NCBI GenBank assembly: GCA_017883185.1 | Contig: JADGOB010000032.1 | Location: 1 to 33,296 of the forward strand | Source: Acidobacteriota bacterium | Lineage (GTDB): Bacteria > Acidobacteriota > Vicinamibacteria > Vicinamibacterales > Fen-181 | DNA: 33,296 nt | Direction: 5' to 3' | Shown here: positions 14,795 through 23,922 of the stretch, piece after piece | Layout: each line of letters begins with the position of its first letter | Position numbering within the stretch: position 1 is the stretch's first letter | The notes under the pieces: generated by a model | Database searches by the model: none | Told to the model about the DNA's origin: nothing | Seen by the model: only the letters and a program-made list of their open reading frames with translations | Program-made: the position numbers and the translations under genes

Positions 14795-17481
14795 TTGAAC
14801 ACCCCCAGCGCGGCCTGGTCACGGTTCACGTCGATCTTCCTGACCTGGCGGGCGACGGGCACCCGGGTTTCCACCACCCGGTCCGTCAACTTCACCACGA
14901 CAGTGGAGACGCTGTTGTCCGTGTGCTCGAACGTCACGGTCACCGGCAGGTCGTACACCTCGCCTGTCTGCTCGAACCGGAGCACCGCCTCGGTTGTCCC
15001 GTCGCCGCGCTTTTCGATCCGCGACGTGAACGCGACCTGCGGCAACCCCTCGCCCAACACCCACTGCTCGAAGAAGCGGCCCAGGTCCACGCCCGATTCC
15101 CTCTCCATCGCCCGGCGGAAGTCGTCCGTGCCGGCCTTCTGGAACCGCCACGTGTCGTAGAAGCGGCGCAAGCCGTCAAAGAACGCCTGGTCGCCCACCA
15201 AACGCCGCAGCATATGGAGCACCATCGCGCCCTTGTTGTAGACCACCGCGCGGAAGAGACGGCTGTCTCCCTTCACGTGGCCGATGCGATAGCCCAGGTA
15301 GATCGGCCCCTGGTCCGACTTGTCCATGGCCCACGCCTGCATCCGCCGGATGATGCCGTCGAACACGTTCCGGCCGAGGGATCGTTCCGCGTAGAGCGCG
15401 GAAAAATACTGCGCAAACCCTTCGCTCAGCCACTGCTCGTGGTAGTTCTTCCACCCGACCGCCTGGCCCCACCACTGGTGCGCCAGCTCGTGCGCCACGA
15501 AGAAGTCCGGGAAGTCAGGCAGCGCGCCGGGATCGTCCGACCACCTGAGGGTCGACGCCGGCCCAGGCATGGCGACGATCGCCAGGTACGCCGGGCTGTG
15601 GCCGCCCGGCAGCCTCCGTTCGACGGCCGCCAGCGTCAGCGCCGAATAGGGAAAGTCGCCGATGAGCGAGGTGTAGAACCGGAGGATGCTGGCTGCAGTC
15701 TTCGCCACCTGCTTCCCCCGACCCTTCTGCCGGGGGTGCGTCTGCACGCTGAACTCCACCTCGTCGTAATAGACGCCAGGGGACCTTGGCGCGTGGACAG
15801 CCTCTGCCAGGTTCTTGAGCGTGATCCTCTCGCTCCTGGCCTCGGTGAGACGGCCGACAAGGAACGACAGGTAGCGAACCGGCTGTTTCACCGCAAAGGA
15901 AAACTGTCTCAGGTGCTGGCCCTGTTGCACGGTTCCGGGCGCCGGGATCGCGGACACGAACTCTCCGCTGGCCACGCAGCTGTACGGTTCAGGCACGGTG
16001 ACCTTGATCGTCGCAGTGGCATAACCAAGCGTCGGCGCCTGCGGGTACCAGTAGCTCCGGTTGCTGAAGATATAACTCTCTTCGAGCGGAATCTCGGATT
16101 CCTCCGCTTCCTGCATCTGCGGAAGCTGCGTCGAAATCGCCTCTCTATCGATGGCCTGCGGCTGAAGAATCCCGGAGTAGTTGATCGAAAGTGTGAGCCG
16201 GAACCCCTTGATGACCGTCGTGGGCAGGTTGACGACCAAGCTGTTCTGATTGCGGACGCGGACGCACAACAAGCGGCCGAGTTCCTTCGAGACCACCGAC
16301 TGTACGGCGAGCGGCTCGGCCAGTCGTACCGTCAGGCTGTTCATCGATGGGGCGACCGTCTCGATCGTGAGGAGCGCGCGCCCTTCGAACGACCGTCTCA
16401 TCGGGTTGAACCCGACCTCCACGTCGTACGACTTGACGATGTAGTCGGATTTCTCGTCCTCCGTGTAGAAACGGGTAAACTTCGCCAGGTGGGCTCGCGA
16501 CGAGTAGACCGAGATGTTGCGCCGGTTCTTCCGGTCGTACAGCGAGATGTCCTCCACCTCGCTGCCCGATCGCGTGTAGGTAATCGCGTCGAATCGCCTG
16601 GTGCGGATCTCGACAAGGAAATCGCCGCCGACTGGCAGCAGCGACCAGGTGTCGCTGCTCAGTTCGCCCAGGTCGAGGCCGAACGACTTTACGACCTCCT
16701 GGCGAAATACCTCTTCGGCGCGCTTCAGGTCGCGAGGGTCGACGGGACGATCCACCATCTCGCGACCGGTCAGCCGCTCCCCGGTGTCGTTCGGGTTGAC
16801 ACGCAGGAACGCGGTGTCGAACGAGCTCTGCAGCGTCTCGGCGCCCGTCACGACGCGCAACTGCGCCCGCTCGGTCCGCGGCGCGGGCGTGAAGCTCATG
16901 TCGCCCCGCCCGAGGATCACGAACGCCGTCGGCCCGGCCTCGGTCTCCGCGACGAACATCGACCCTTCGGGAACGACGAGCTTGAGATCCTCGGCCGACA
17001 CCACCAGGTCGCGCACTGCAATCTGGCGTTTCGGGTTGAGCGTCAGCCGATACAACCCCTGCAGCGTCGTCAGGATTTCCTGCGAGACGATGCCCCACTC
17101 GGCGGACGGGTCGGAGCCGCGGCGTCGAACATCGAGGCGCCAGGTCGCAGCCCTGGCGCGCGGCCCGGACTCCAGGAAGACCTCGATCAGGAGGCGAAAC
17201 CCCTCCCCGGGGAGGGCGCCGGTCAACTCGGTGCGGTCCCGCTCGCGCACGACGGCGCGCGTGATACCAGGGACGATGACCGTCCGGGCAAAGTCGGCGC
17301 AGAACTCCCGGTTGGCGGCCGACGACAGGAGGTCGAGGTAACGCTCGGCGAGTCCTTCCCGCAGCGTCTGCTCGAGCCTGGCGAGCAGCGTCGCCACCGG
17401 GTCTACCGCCAGGCCCGTTTGCCCGGCGGCCGGGTCAGCCAAGCAACCGAGAAAGACGATGACCAGAATAAGGCGGTTCAT
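14791..17481 (-). CDS. Exported M1-family-like zinc metallopeptidase
   Basis: The 896-residue precursor has an N-terminal signal peptide (MNRLILVIVFLGCLADPAAG). The first ~400 residues are a family-specific extension I do not recognise, followed by a beta-sandwich-like region and the catalytic domain. Zinc ligands are His664 and His668 in HELAHQWWG and Glu687 in EQWLSEGFAQYF, with Glu665 as base, the standard M1 spacing. The GxMEN exopeptidase motif expected before HExxH is absent: the region reads GGHSPAYLAIVAMPGP. So aminopeptidase activity should not be assumed; it may be an endopeptidase or act on unusual N-termini. It is translationally coupled to the phosphatase-like gene upstream: the ATGA at 17478-17481 holds its start and the upstream stop. 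The cell location is probably periplasmic or extracellular. Confidence 0.88.
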   Translation of the reverse strand: MNRLILVIVFLGCLADPAAGQTGLAVDPVATLLARLEQTLREGLAERYLDLLSSAANREFCADFARTVIVPGITRAVVRERDRTELTGALPGEGFRLLIEVFLESGPRARAATWRLDVRRRGSDPSAEWGIVSQEILTTLQGLYRLTLNPKRQIAVRDLVVSAEDLKLVVPEGSMFVAETEAGPTAFVILGRGDMSFTPAPRTERAQLRVVTGAETLQSSFDTAFLRVNPNDTGERLTGREMVDRPVDPRDLKRAEEVFRQEVVKSFGLDLGELSSDTWSLLPVGGDFLVEIRTRRFDAITYTRSGSEVEDISLYDRKNRRNISVYSSRAHLAKFTRFYTEDEKSDYIVKSYDVEVGFNPMRRSFEGRALLTIETVAPSMNSLTVRLAEPLAVQSVVSKELGRLLCVRVRNQNSLVVNLPTTVIKGFRLTLSINYSGILQPQAIDREAISTQLPQMQEAEESEIPLEESYIFSNRSYWYPQAPTLGYATATIKVTVPEPYSCVASGEFVSAIPAPGTVQQGQHLRQFSFAVKQPVRYLSFLVGRLTEARSERITLKNLAEAVHAPRSPGVYYDEVEFSVQTHPRQKGRGKQVAKTAASILRFYTSLIGDFPYSALTLAAVERRLPGGHSPAYLAIVAMPGPASTLRWSDDPGALPDFPDFFVAHELAHQWWGQAVGWKNYHEQWLSEGFAQYFSALYAERSLGRNVFDGIIRRMQAWAMDKSDQGPIYLGYRIGHVKGDSRLFRAVVYNKGAMVLHMLRRLVGDQAFFDGLRRFYDTWRFQKAGTDDFRRAMERESGVDLGRFFEQWVLGEGLPQVAFTSRIEKRGDGTTEAVLRFEQTGEVYDLPVTVTFEHTDNSVSTVVVKLTDRVVETRVPVARQVRKIDVNRDQAALGVFK

Positions 17482-18251
17482 GACGAGGTGGGACGGTCTT
17501 TCCGTTTGACCACGAGGACGGTCAGGTCGTCAGCCAGGAATGTCTCCTGGGCGTGGATTTCCACCACCCTCAGGATGGTTTTCGCCAGGTCGAACGGGCT
17601 CGAGCCCGCGTGGACGTCCACGATGCGCTCGAGGCCCGATTCCTCGAACGGCTGCCCCTGGTGGTTCTCGGCCTCGGTGACGCCGTCGCTGTAGAGCACC
17701 AGCATGTCCCCCGGCTCGAGGGTCGCAGAGTCGTACGCCGCCTGCGGAAGCATCGCATGCTGGATCTCGCGCGCGATCTCGAGGTCGTTCTTGAGCGACA
17801 GCCGGTCGGCCACCTCCAGCAGCACCAGCAGGTTGATCAGGAGGAACCCGACGAACAGGCTGCCGGCACCCGGCGCCCAGTGCGGCAGGGGAAGGCCGAT
17901 CTCGACGGGAACCGGGCCCAGGAACACGGGCACGCCGATCGCGCTGAAGCCGTGGAACAAATTGATGAAGCCGAGCAGGCAGAGCAGCAGCGCGACGCCG
18001 TAGAGCAGCCGGCGCGCCGGCGACAGGCGCAGCGTGAAGGCCCAGAAGAGCAGCCGTGCCCGCATCAGCCAGCGGCGGTGGCGCGAGAGGCCGGTGAAGG
18101 CGGTCTCGTCGATATGTCGGGCGAAGAAACGGTAGGCCTCGCGGGTGTCGCGGGTGAACAGGCGCTGCACGTCCTCGCGTTTCAACCCATGGGTGTACGC
18201 GTCGAGAAACGAGCGCGAACGGTCGGCGAGGCTGGGTTTTCTGGCACGCAT
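17478..18251 (-). pseudogene. RsbU/SpoIIE-type phosphatase lacking its catalytic core (in-frame deletion)
   Basis: The 257-codon frame is intact but the domain is not. The N-terminus is a soluble helical region, then two membrane helices (about 82-103 and 128-150), then VADRLSLKNDLEIAREIQHAMLPQ in part, the linker that normally precedes the phosphatase domain. After PQAAYDSA the sequence jumps to TLEPGDMLVLYSDGVTEAEN, which belongs near the end of the domain. About 150-170 residues are missing, including the GGDxYD and GDVSGKG metal motifs seen in the protein at 9507. The junction maps near 17720-17732. The product could still be made as a membrane protein but should be catalytically dead. 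Its stop overlaps the M1-like start (ATGA), so translation through it may still matter for the peptidase. Confidence 0.75.
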
Positions 18252-18433
18252 GGCAGCGAGCGCCCCATCATTCTACAAGACGAGAGCGGGGCAGATCCGG
18301 TTCCTGAGAATCGGGGCCGGCTAGCACCAGAGCAGTGTATGCTAGACTTCCGCCGATTGGCCGTCTTTAGTCCCTCAATAACCCGGCGGAGCCACTTTGG
18401 TTCCGGCTCGACCGGGTTGTGTGAAGTCTGCCC

Positions 18434-18826
18434 GTGATCCTTGGTATCGGCTTCGATCTCGTTGACGTCGCCCGCTTCTCGCGGATTGCCGCCCGGCACG
18501 ACCCCGGCTTCCTCGAAAGCTTGTTTCCCCCCGCCGAGATTGTCTGGTGCGGGCGACGGCGACGGCGTGACGAGCACCTCGCGGCGCGATTTGCCGCGCG
18601 CGAGGCGGTGCTGAAAGCGCTGGGCACCGGCCTGGTCGGCCTGATGTCGTGGAAGGATATCCAGGTGGTCCCCGGGGAGGTGCCTGGCGCGGCACGCATG
18701 GTCCTCGGCGGAGCGGTGGGCGCGGAAGCGGAGCGACAGGGCGTGCAGCGGGTCCACCTGGCGCTGACGACGACCAGGGAACTGGCGGCAGCCGTCGTCA
18801 TCCTCGAGTGCGGCGCGGGTTCGTAA
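18434..18826 (+). CDS. acpS: Holo-[acyl-carrier-protein] synthase
   Basis: This 130-residue enzyme transfers phosphopantetheine from CoA to the serine of an acyl carrier protein. The motifs are present: GIGFDLVDVARF with metal-binding Asp8 at the N-terminus, and FAAREAVLKALGTG in the middle, with the usual short length. The start is GTG at 18434; I see no closer ATG. An ACP gene begins 85 bases downstream, and a Kbl-like enzyme follows that. acpS is usually a single housekeeping gene near pdxJ or alr, so its place here next to a discrete ACP suggests a shared pathway, although it may be the cell's only copy and serve all ACPs. Confidence 0.93.
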   Translation: MILGIGFDLVDVARFSRIAARHDPGFLESLFPPAEIVWCGRRRRRDEHLAARFAAREAVLKALGTGLVGLMSWKDIQVVPGEVPGAARMVLGGAVGAEAERQGVQRVHLALTTTRELAAAVVILECGAGS

Positions 18827-18828
18827 AC

Positions 18829-18898
18829 GTGGCGCGGGCGGAAACTCTCGTGTGGCGCGGGCCGGAAACTCTCATGTGGCGCGGGCTTCCAGGCCCGC
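18829..18898. repeat. Direct repeats and REP-like palindrome, GTGGCGCGGGC type
   Basis: GTGGCGCGGGC occurs three times (from 18829, 18852 and 18876), the first two followed by GGAAACTCTC, giving a 23-24 base period. The third copy continues into a hairpin with arms GCGGGC and GCCCGC (18881-18898). The hairpin ends 14 bases before the GTG of the ACP gene. The 22562-22584 element is the same kind read from the other strand. Confidence 0.8.
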
Positions 18899-18911
18899 GA
18901 GGAGATTGCGC

Positions 18912-19157
18912 GTGAAACAGACCATCCTCGACTACATCAAGAACGAGTACATCGACGAGGACGAGGCCGACGAGGTCGAGCTCGACGAGAACACCACGCT
19001 CATCAGCAGCGGCATCGTGGACAGTTTCAGCATGGTGAGCCTGAAGCGGTTTCTCGAGAAGAAATACAGCATCTCGATCCCCGACGACCAGGCAACACCC
19101 GAGGCGTTCAACACGGTCGCGAGCATCATCCAGTTGGTCGAGAAGTTCAAGAAGTAG
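18912..19157 (+). CDS. Discrete acyl carrier protein
   Basis: The 81-residue acidic protein has the ACP four-helix pattern: an acidic helix-one region rich in Asp/Glu, then SSGIVDSFSMVSLKRFLEKK with Ser38 (in the VDSFS version of the DSL motif) as the phosphopantetheine site, then ISIPDDQATPEAFNTVASI. The start is GTG at 18912 with GGAG about eight bases before it; upstream in-frame codons lie in a repeat. It differs from a housekeeping AcpP (DSF rather than DSL, and a Lys-rich C-terminus, LVEKFKK). It is 15 bases from the alpha-oxoamine synthase gene and downstream of acpS. Known bacterial sphingolipid clusters pair an ACP with serine palmitoyltransferase, so this ACP may deliver the acyl group to the next enzyme. 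Confidence 0.9.
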   Translation: MKQTILDYIKNEYIDEDEADEVELDENTTLISSGIVDSFSMVSLKRFLEKKYSISIPDDQATPEAFNTVASIIQLVEKFKK

Positions 19158-19172
19158 GCGAAGGGGACTCAT

Positions 19173-20420
<1,248 letters not shown>

Positions 20421-20446
20421 GTCGGTGCTGCCTGCCACGCCGAAGT

Positions 20447-20490
20447 CGTGGTTCGACAGGCTCACCACGCCCTGAGCAAGGTCGAAGGGC
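20447..20490. repeat. Intergenic inverted repeat, TTCGACAGGCTCA type
   Basis: TTCGAC (20452-20457) pairs with GTCGAA (20481-20486), and inside it GCTCA pairs with TGAGC. This is a common dispersed palindrome of soil bacteria. A more decayed copy lies at 29891-29957. Confidence 0.75.
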
Positions 20491-20506
20491 GCGGAGCGAC
20501 GAAGGC

Positions 20507-20545
20507 GGGACGCAGAGGGGTCGGAACTGACGCAGAGGGGTCGGT
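20507..20545. repeat. 20-bp tandem repeat, locus 1
   Basis: A full unit GTCGGAACTGACGCAGAGGG (20520-20539) is flanked by a partial unit before (GACGCAGAGGG, 20509-20519) and by the start of another after (GTCGG). It fuses directly with the palindrome at 20545. The same unit recurs at 30004 (inverted) and 33222. Confidence 0.8.
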
Positions 20546-20567
20546 AGGGGCGACGCCTGCGTCGCCC
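20545..20567. repeat. REP-like palindrome, GGGCGACGC type
   Basis: GGGCGACGC (20548-20556), CT, GCGTCGCCC (20559-20567) form a perfect 9-bp stem. The TAGGGGCG left flank matches the palindrome at 14767. Confidence 0.8.
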
Positions 20568-20624
20568 AACGGTCATTTCGCCAGGTATCAGCCGACAGGC
20601 GCCAGACGAAACAGGAGATTCAGG

Positions 20625-22556
20625 ATGGGTAGTTCAGTTACGCGGAAGATCATCGAACAGCACCTCGTCGAGGGCGAGTGGGTGGCTGGCAGGGAAATCG
20701 CGGTCCGCATCGACCAGACGCTCACGCAGGACGCGACGGGAACGATGGCGTACCTGCAGTTCGAGGCGATCGGCATCTCTCGGGTGAAGGCCGAGCTCTC
20801 GGTGAGCTACGTCGATCACAACACGCTGCAAAGCGACTTCAAGAACGCGGATGACCACAACTACCTTCGGACGGTCGCGGCCAGGTACGGCATCGTGTTC
20901 TCGCGCCCGGGCAACGGGATCTGCCACCAGCTCCATCTCGAACGATTCGCGCGGCCGGGGCGCACGCTGATCGGCAGCGACAGCCACACGCCAACGGCGG
21001 GAGGCATCGGGTCGCTGGCGATGGGCGCGGGCGGGCTCGACGTCGCGTGTGCGATGGCCGGCGAGCCGTTCCGCATCAAGGTGCCGCTGGTCGTCGGCGT
21101 CAAGCTGTCGGGCAAGCTGCCGGCCTGGGTGTCGGCCAAGGACATCATCCTCGAGCTGCTCCGGCGCGTGGACGTGACGGGCGGCGTCGGCAAGGTGTTC
21201 GAGTACTTCGGCCCCGGCGTGAGGACGCTGTCCGTGCCCGACCGCGCCACGATCACGAACATGGGCACGGAAACCGGCGCCACCACGTCCATCTTCCCGA
21301 GCGACGGCGTGACCAAGGCCTTCCTCAAGGCCCAGGGGCGCGAAGATCACTGGGTGCGCCTCCAGGCCGATTGGCGCCCGGGTTTCGACGAGGTCATCGA
21401 GATCGACCTCGACAGACTCGAACCGCTGGCGGCCTCGCCGCACAGCCCTGGCGCGGTGAAGACCGTCCGCGAGATCGGTCGCGTCCCGGTACACCAGGTG
21501 TGCATCGGGTCGTGCACGAACTCGTCGGTCAAGGACCTGAAGGTGGCGGCGGCGGTCCTGAAGGGGAAGACGATTGCCGAGAGCCTTCACCTGACGATCA
21601 ATCCCGGCAGCCGCCAGGTGGTCGAGCACCTGGCCGACAGCGGCGACCTGCGCGACCTGGTTGCGGCCGGCGCCCGCATCCTGGAGAATGCGTGCGGGCC
21701 GTGCATCGGGATGGGCGCGGCCCCACCGTCGGGCGCTGTCTCCGTGCGGACGTTCAACCGAAACTTCGAGGGCCGCAGCGGAACCAAGGACGCGTCGGTG
21801 TACCTGGTATCGCCGGAAGTCGCCGCGGCCACGGCGCTCACCGGCGTGCTGACCGACCCGCGCGACCTGGGTGATGCGCCGAAGCTGAAGCTGCCCAAGC
21901 GGTTCTTCATCAACGACAACCTGTTCATCCCGCCGCTCGACGAACCCGTCGCCGCCAACGCGACGATCCTGCGCGGACCGAACATCGCGCCGCTGCCGGC
22001 ATTCCCGCCGCTTCCGGACATGCTCGACGGCCAGGTGCTGCTGAAGGTGGCCGACAACATCACCACCGACCACATCATGCCGGCGGGCGCCAAGGTGTTG
22101 CCCCTCCGCAGCAACATCCCCGAGATCTCGAAATACGTGTTCGAGGCCGTGGACCCGACGTTCGCGCAGCGCGCGAAGGCGGCCGGCGGTGGGTTCATCA
22201 TCGGCGGCGACAACTACGGCCAGGGCTCGAGCCGCGAGCACGCGGCGCTCGCCCCGAAATACCTGGGCGTGAAGGCGGTCATCGTGCGCTCGTTCGCGCG
22301 CATCCACCTGGCCAACCTGATCAATTTCGGGATCGTCCCGCTGACGTTCAAGAACCCGGCAGACTACGATTCGCTGGAGCCGGGCGACGACATCCAGGTC
22401 AGGATCGGCGATCTCCAGGGCCGGACCGTGCTGCGGAACGTGACCGACGGCACCGAGGCCGAACTCGTTCACACGCTGTCGCCGCTCGACGCGCAGATTC
22501 TCAAGGCCGGCGGCAAGCTTCCGTGGATCAAGGCGCAGATCGAGGCGAGGGGATAG
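20625..22556 (+). CDS. Aconitate hydratase, Aquifex-type short form
   Basis: This 643-residue [4Fe-4S] enzyme interconverts citrate and isocitrate in the TCA cycle. It starts at ATG 20625 with AGGAG upstream; the longer frame before it lies in repeats. Visible motifs: SDSHTPTAGGIGSLAMGAGG, the cluster cysteines in CIGSCTNSS and ACGPCIGMG, and the swivel domain's NITTDHIMPAG, GGDNYGQGSSREHAAL and RSFARIHLANLINFGIVPL. The length is short against AcnA (~890 residues) and the domain order differs from AcnB, fitting the roughly 650-residue class first noted in Aquifex. The isocitrate dehydrogenase gene follows after 88 bases, so two successive TCA steps are encoded together. A 3-isopropylmalate dehydratase or homoaconitase is less likely, because the large and small domains are fused. 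Confidence 0.92.
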   Translation: MGSSVTRKIIEQHLVEGEWVAGREIAVRIDQTLTQDATGTMAYLQFEAIGISRVKAELSVSYVDHNTLQSDFKNADDHNYLRTVAARYGIVFSRPGNGICHQLHLERFARPGRTLIGSDSHTPTAGGIGSLAMGAGGLDVACAMAGEPFRIKVPLVVGVKLSGKLPAWVSAKDIILELLRRVDVTGGVGKVFEYFGPGVRTLSVPDRATITNMGTETGATTSIFPSDGVTKAFLKAQGREDHWVRLQADWRPGFDEVIEIDLDRLEPLAASPHSPGAVKTVREIGRVPVHQVCIGSCTNSSVKDLKVAAAVLKGKTIAESLHLTINPGSRQVVEHLADSGDLRDLVAAGARILENACGPCIGMGAAPPSGAVSVRTFNRNFEGRSGTKDASVYLVSPEVAAATALTGVLTDPRDLGDAPKLKLPKRFFINDNLFIPPLDEPVAANATILRGPNIAPLPAFPPLPDMLDGQVLLKVADNITTDHIMPAGAKVLPLRSNIPEISKYVFEAVDPTFAQRAKAAGGGFIIGGDNYGQGSSREHAALAPKYLGVKAVIVRSFARIHLANLINFGIVPLTFKNPADYDSLEPGDDIQVRIGDLQGRTVLRNVTDGTEAELVHTLSPLDAQILKAGGKLPWIKAQIEARG

Positions 22557-22561
22557 GAGCT

Positions 22562-22584
22562 GCAAGCCTGGAGGCTTGCGCCAC
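22562..22584. repeat. REP-like hairpin after aconitase
   Basis: GCAAGCC (22562-22568), TGGA, GGCTTGC (22573-22579), then GCCAC. On the other strand this begins GTGGCGCAAGCC, matching the GTGGCGCGGGC element upstream of the ACP gene. Confidence 0.75.
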
Positions 22585-22606
22585 AAGGACCTGCCGGGTG
22601 CTTGTT

Positions 22607-22634
22607 GCGCCGGCCTCTAGCCGGCGGCTTTTTT
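22607..22634 (+). terminator. Hairpin plus T-tract directly before the icd ribosome site
   Basis: GCCGGC (22609-22614), loop CTCTA, GCCGGC (22620-22625), then TTTTTT (22629-22634). It has the form of an intrinsic terminator or attenuator and ends one base before the GGAGGA of icd. It may also be a member of the REP-like family (TTGCGCCGGCCTC). Confidence 0.5.
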
Positions 22635-22644
22635 GGAGGATACG

Positions 22645-23847
22645 ATGACCAAGATCGCGATGAAGACCCCGATCGTGGAGATGAACGGCGACGAGATGAC
22701 ACGCGTCTTGTGGGTGTGGGTGAAGGACAAGCTGCTGAAACCGTACGTCGATCTCGAGACCGAGTACTACGATCTCGGCCTCGAGCACCGCGACGACACC
22801 GACGACAAGGTGACGATGGACGCGGCCGCGGCAACCAAGCGGCTGGGTGTGGCGGTCAAGTGCGCGACAATCACGCCGAACGCCGAGCGGGTGAAGGAAT
22901 ACACCCTCAAGACGCAGTGGAAGAGCCCGAACGGCACCATCCGCGCGGCGCTGGACGGAACGGTCTTCCGCAAGCCGATCCTCGCGTCCAACATCACGCC
23001 GAGCATCATCAGCTGGAAGAAGCCGATCATCGTCGGCCGCCACGCCTACGGGGACGTCTACAAGAACGCGGAGATCGCGGTGCCTGGCCCCGGCAAGGGT
23101 GAACTGGTGTTCACTGGTGCGGACGGGAAGCAACAGCGCGTCCTGATCCAGGAGTTCAAGGGACCGGGGATCCTGCAGGGGATCCACAACACCGAGCAGT
23201 CGATCCGGAGCTTCGCGAAGTCGTGCTTCACCTACGCGCTCGACGAGAAGGTGGACATGTGGTTCGCCACCAAGGACACCATCTCGAAGATCTACGATCA
23301 GACGTTCAAGCTGCTGTTCCAGGATGAGTTCGACAAGGGCTACAGGGACAAGTTCACGGCGGCGGGCATCCAGTACTTCTACACGCTGATCGACGACGTG
23401 GTCGCGCGGGTGGTGAAGGGCGACGGCGGAATGCTGTGGGCGTGCAAGAACTACGACGGCGACGTGATGTCGGACATGGTGGCGTCGGCGTTCGGCAGCC
23501 TGGCGATGATGACGTCCGTGCTCGTGTCGCCTGACGGCTGCTTCGAGTACGAGGCCGCGCACGGCACCGTGCAGAAGCACTACTACAAACACCTGAAGGG
23601 AGAGAAGACCTCGACCAACTCGATGGCACTGATCTTCGCGTGGACGGGCGCGATGCGGAAGCGCGGCGAGATCGACACGTTGCCCGAGTTGGTTGCGTTC
23701 GCGGACCGGCTGGAGCAGGCGTCGCTGAAGACGATCACCGACGGCGTGATGACCGGCGACCTGGCGCGCCTGGCAACGCCCCCGGCCAAGCAGGTGGTCG
23801 GGAGCGAGGAGTTCCTGGACGCGATCGCGGCTCGCTTGAAGGAATAG
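22645..23847 (+). CDS. icd: NADP-dependent isocitrate dehydrogenase (homodimeric, eukaryote-like type)
   Basis: This 400-residue enzyme converts isocitrate and NADP to 2-oxoglutarate, CO2 and NADPH. It is of the subfamily shared with eukaryotic IDH1/2: [14 protein letters not shown] at the N-terminus, [43 protein letters not shown], the metal-binding [13 protein letters not shown], and [12 protein letters not shown] with [12 protein letters not shown] for the cofactor site. The ATG at 22645 has GGAGGA four bases before it. It follows aconitase on the same strand; the hairpin between them may allow separate control. No phosphorylation partner (AceK) is visible, and this subfamily usually lacks that control. 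Confidence 0.95.
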   Translation: MTKIAMKTPIVEMNGDEMTRVLWVWVKDKLLKPYVDLETEYYDLGLEHRDDTDDKVTMDAAAATKRLGVAVKCATITPNAERVKEYTLKTQWKSPNGTIRAALDGTVFRKPILASNITPSIISWKKPIIVGRHAYGDVYKNAEIAVPGPGKGELVFTGADGKQQRVLIQEFKGPGILQGIHNTEQSIRSFAKSCFTYALDEKVDMWFATKDTISKIYDQTFKLLFQDEFDKGYRDKFTAAGIQYFYTLIDDVVARVVKGDGGMLWACKNYDGDVMSDMVASAFGSLAMMTSVLVSPDGCFEYEAAHGTVQKHYYKHLKGEKTSTNSMALIFAWTGAMRKRGEIDTLPELVAFADRLEQASLKTITDGVMTGDLARLATPPAKQVVGSEEFLDAIAARLKE

Positions 23848-23922
23848 GACGTGAGCCGGAGCAGGCAGCTGACAGCACACACGCTGCCGGCCGTCTGCTG
23901 CTTGCTGTCCGCTGCCAGCTGA

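Noticed and set aside
13777-17694. Very long open frame on the plus strand opposite nuoG and the M1-like gene
   Set aside because: It is the antisense of two clear genes in GC-rich DNA, has no recognisable domain and is rich in Arg, His, Val and Asp, as shadow frames are.
20634-22586. Long minus-strand frame opposite aconitase
   Set aside because: Shadow of a well-supported gene; no domain, no ribosome site.
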